A stretch of DNA of 64,000 nt from JBCCTX01 sp964468435 (GTDB lineage: Bacteria; Bacteroidota; Bacteroidia; J057). Shown one piece after another: positions 63,192 through 64,000 of the stretch (its first letter is position 1; every line of letters begins with the position of its first letter). The stretch lies in assembly GCA_964468435.1 (NCBI GenBank), contig CAYXVE010000019.1, forward strand, positions 12,468 through 76,467, written 5' to 3'. The notes beneath the pieces are model-generated. The model had not been told where the DNA came from. It was given only the letters and a program-made list of their open reading frames with translations, and ran no database searches. The translations under genes and the position numbers were made by a program.

Positions 63192-63656
63192 ATGTCTGTC
63201 CGCAAACCTCCTGACTTTGATCTCCACCCCATTTCATTTTCCCATGCTGATGCTTCTGGCTTGTTCAGGGCCATGTGCTATCGAGTAATTGATGGTGATA
63301 CTGCCGATTTTCTAATTGATCTGGGTTTTTACAATTACACCTATATCTCATTGCGATTCCTGGGTATTGACACCCCTGAAACCCGTGGGACATCGGGAGC
63401 AGAACGGGAATTGGCATTGGCTGCCATGGCACGTGTCGAAGAATTAATACTGGATCAACCGGTACTCATACGCACCTATAAGGAAAGTACTTCATTTGGG
63501 CGTTTTCTTGGGGAGATATGGTTTTATTCTGATGAAGATTTTGGCGAGAGCATAACCCCCTTGATAATACTACTGGAAAATGACCAGCATATTCAAGTTA
63601 TACCTTTGATACAATTGATGTTGATTGAGGGCTTCGATAAACGTGATATGGAGTAG
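63192..63656 (+). CDS. Staphylococcal nuclease (thermonuclease) homologue
   Basis: A 154-residue SNase-like protein with no signal peptide. Residues matching the catalytic set are visible: Asp36 in RVIDGDTADF, Arg55, Asp60 and Glu63 in LRFLGIDTPETRG, and Arg104 in TSFGRFLGEIW. The C-terminal helix (IQLMLIEGFDKRD) is shortened but present. It probably cleaves nucleic acids in the cytoplasm with Ca2+, which would need control if active. It lies 174 bases after the putative effector gene; a functional link is possible only. Confidence 0.85.
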   Translation: MSVRKPPDFDLHPISFSHADASGLFRAMCYRVIDGDTADFLIDLGFYNYTYISLRFLGIDTPETRGTSGAERELALAAMARVEELILDQPVLIRTYKESTSFGRFLGEIWFYSDEDFGESITPLIILLENDQHIQVIPLIQLMLIEGFDKRDME

Positions 63657-64000
63657 CCTGGCGGGGCTTTGCTGCGTACTATTCGAAAATACCCTGAATG
63701 TAGACCAATTACCCCCATTGTATCAAAAAGTGCATGACCTGTCTAACAACTATAACCAGGTAGTTGAAGAAAGTTGATTTTTAGACTTCTTCTATGCGGG
63801 CTTTTTGAGATTCAGGGCCTCATTGAGGTAAGAGACAATATCTCCAAATAGATAGTGCATAAAGAGGTAATTCATAACGACTACCAATGCAGCAAAGACG
63901 ATCGTCCACAAGATTCCCTTTTCTTAGAACCCATCCCCAACGAAGAATGGAAGGGAGTAAAATGTTGGGGAAATCAGTTTGATTTTATTGGGTGGTTTCC
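63657..64000. other. Window end without a confident gene
   Basis: Two weak readings exist. On the minus strand, 63792-63911 encodes a small hydrophobic peptide (TIVFAALVVVMNYLFMHYLF and a KKPA end) from a TTG with a stop immediately upstream, possibly a small membrane protein. On the plus strand, PIPNEEWKGVKCWGNQFDFI runs open off the edge. A short coding-like tail (LPPLYQKVHDLSNNYNQVVE) ends near 63777. None can be confirmed without the flanking sequence. Confidence 0.3.
63766..63792 (+). terminator. Degenerate member of the recurring hairpin family
   Basis: GAAGAAAGT and ACTTCTTC around GATTTTTAG form an eight-pair stem with one bulged A, in the same layout as 34644-34672 but diverged. It is 110 bases after the nuclease gene. 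Confidence 0.4.

Noticed and set aside
1..64000. tRNA, rRNA, CRISPR arrays and insertion sequences
   Set aside because: I looked for tRNA T-loop-like sequences, regularly spaced repeats and transposase motifs on both strands and found none that hold up; a dedicated scan would be needed to exclude short RNAs.
63863..64000. Plus-strand frame reading into the window edge
   Set aside because: Only a GTG could start it, it overlaps a minus-strand reading, and it is cut by the edge; not enough sequence to call a gene.

Overview
The window looks like a chromosomal segment of a Bacteroidota bacterium, most likely an environmental member of the Cytophagales/Saprospiria/Chitinophagia side of the phylum; I cannot place it more finely from sequence alone. 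The signs are a SusC/SusD pair, a TamL-type lipoprotein BamA homologue, a DUF5690 transporter, many lipoproteins with N-terminal lipoboxes, almost no Shine-Dalgarno sequences, and promoter-like boxes of the Bacteroidota type (TTTG, a spacer of about 19-20 bases, then TAnnTTTG-like). No rRNA, tRNA, CRISPR array, IS element or prophage was recognised.

Layout. 1-2.7 kb: ergothioneine genes egtD (cut by the window edge) and egtB, preceded by a collapsed Crp-thioredoxin reductase fusion gene. 2.8-16.8 kb: housekeeping and envelope genes (SAM hydrolase, galE, DUF1028, MlaD, histidine phosphatase, ffh) with two odd proteins: a type IIG restriction-modification homologue whose catalytic motifs have been lost, and a LysM protein with a degenerate caspase-like domain. 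16.9-29.9 kb: a SusC/SusD uptake pair surrounded by phosphodiesterases and phosphatases (a glycerophosphodiesterase-like protein, a Ca-dependent PI-PLC-like protein, two metallophosphoesterases), which suggests scavenging of phosphodiester compounds. 24.4-25.7 kb and 30-33.9 kb are gene-poor accessory stretches containing decayed genes (an rlmI tail, a YncE/alkaline-phosphatase fragment), an orphan ParA and a novel protein built from three diverged repeats. 33.9-38.1 kb: a putative phosphonate-use locus (PhnX-like hydrolase, DUF5690 transporter, FAD-dependent oxidoreductase). 38.2-45.6 kb: pyrR-pyrB, an LptF/G permease, TamL, a TrmH-family methyltransferase and an M15 peptidase.

45.6-50.6 kb holds a compact operon of four exported proteins of unknown role, ending in a 900-residue leucine-rich-repeat protein. 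50.7-53.6 kb: aldo/keto reductase, BadF-type sugar kinase and a GH57 homologue lacking the usual catalytic glutamate. 54.5-60 kb: an Omp85-like protein, an M15 peptidase and a phosphorelay operon (PAS histidine kinase, receiver, receiver-HPt, receiver). 60.4-64 kb: a lipoprotein, an NfeD-like fragment, a 482-residue protein whose C-terminus resembles the nucleoside deoxyribosyltransferase/TIR-like fold of defence effectors, and a thermonuclease homologue.

The best candidates for undescribed biology are the 482-residue putative sensor-effector (61569-63017), the triple-repeat protein (31939-33621), the exported LRR operon (45594-50557), and the set of pseudoenzymes that keep intact reading frames but have lost catalytic motifs (7568-10051, 12162-13328, 52496-53638). 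A near-identical hairpin, AGAGGAAGTC...GACTTCCTCT, recurs after unrelated genes and appears to be a genome-specific terminator family.
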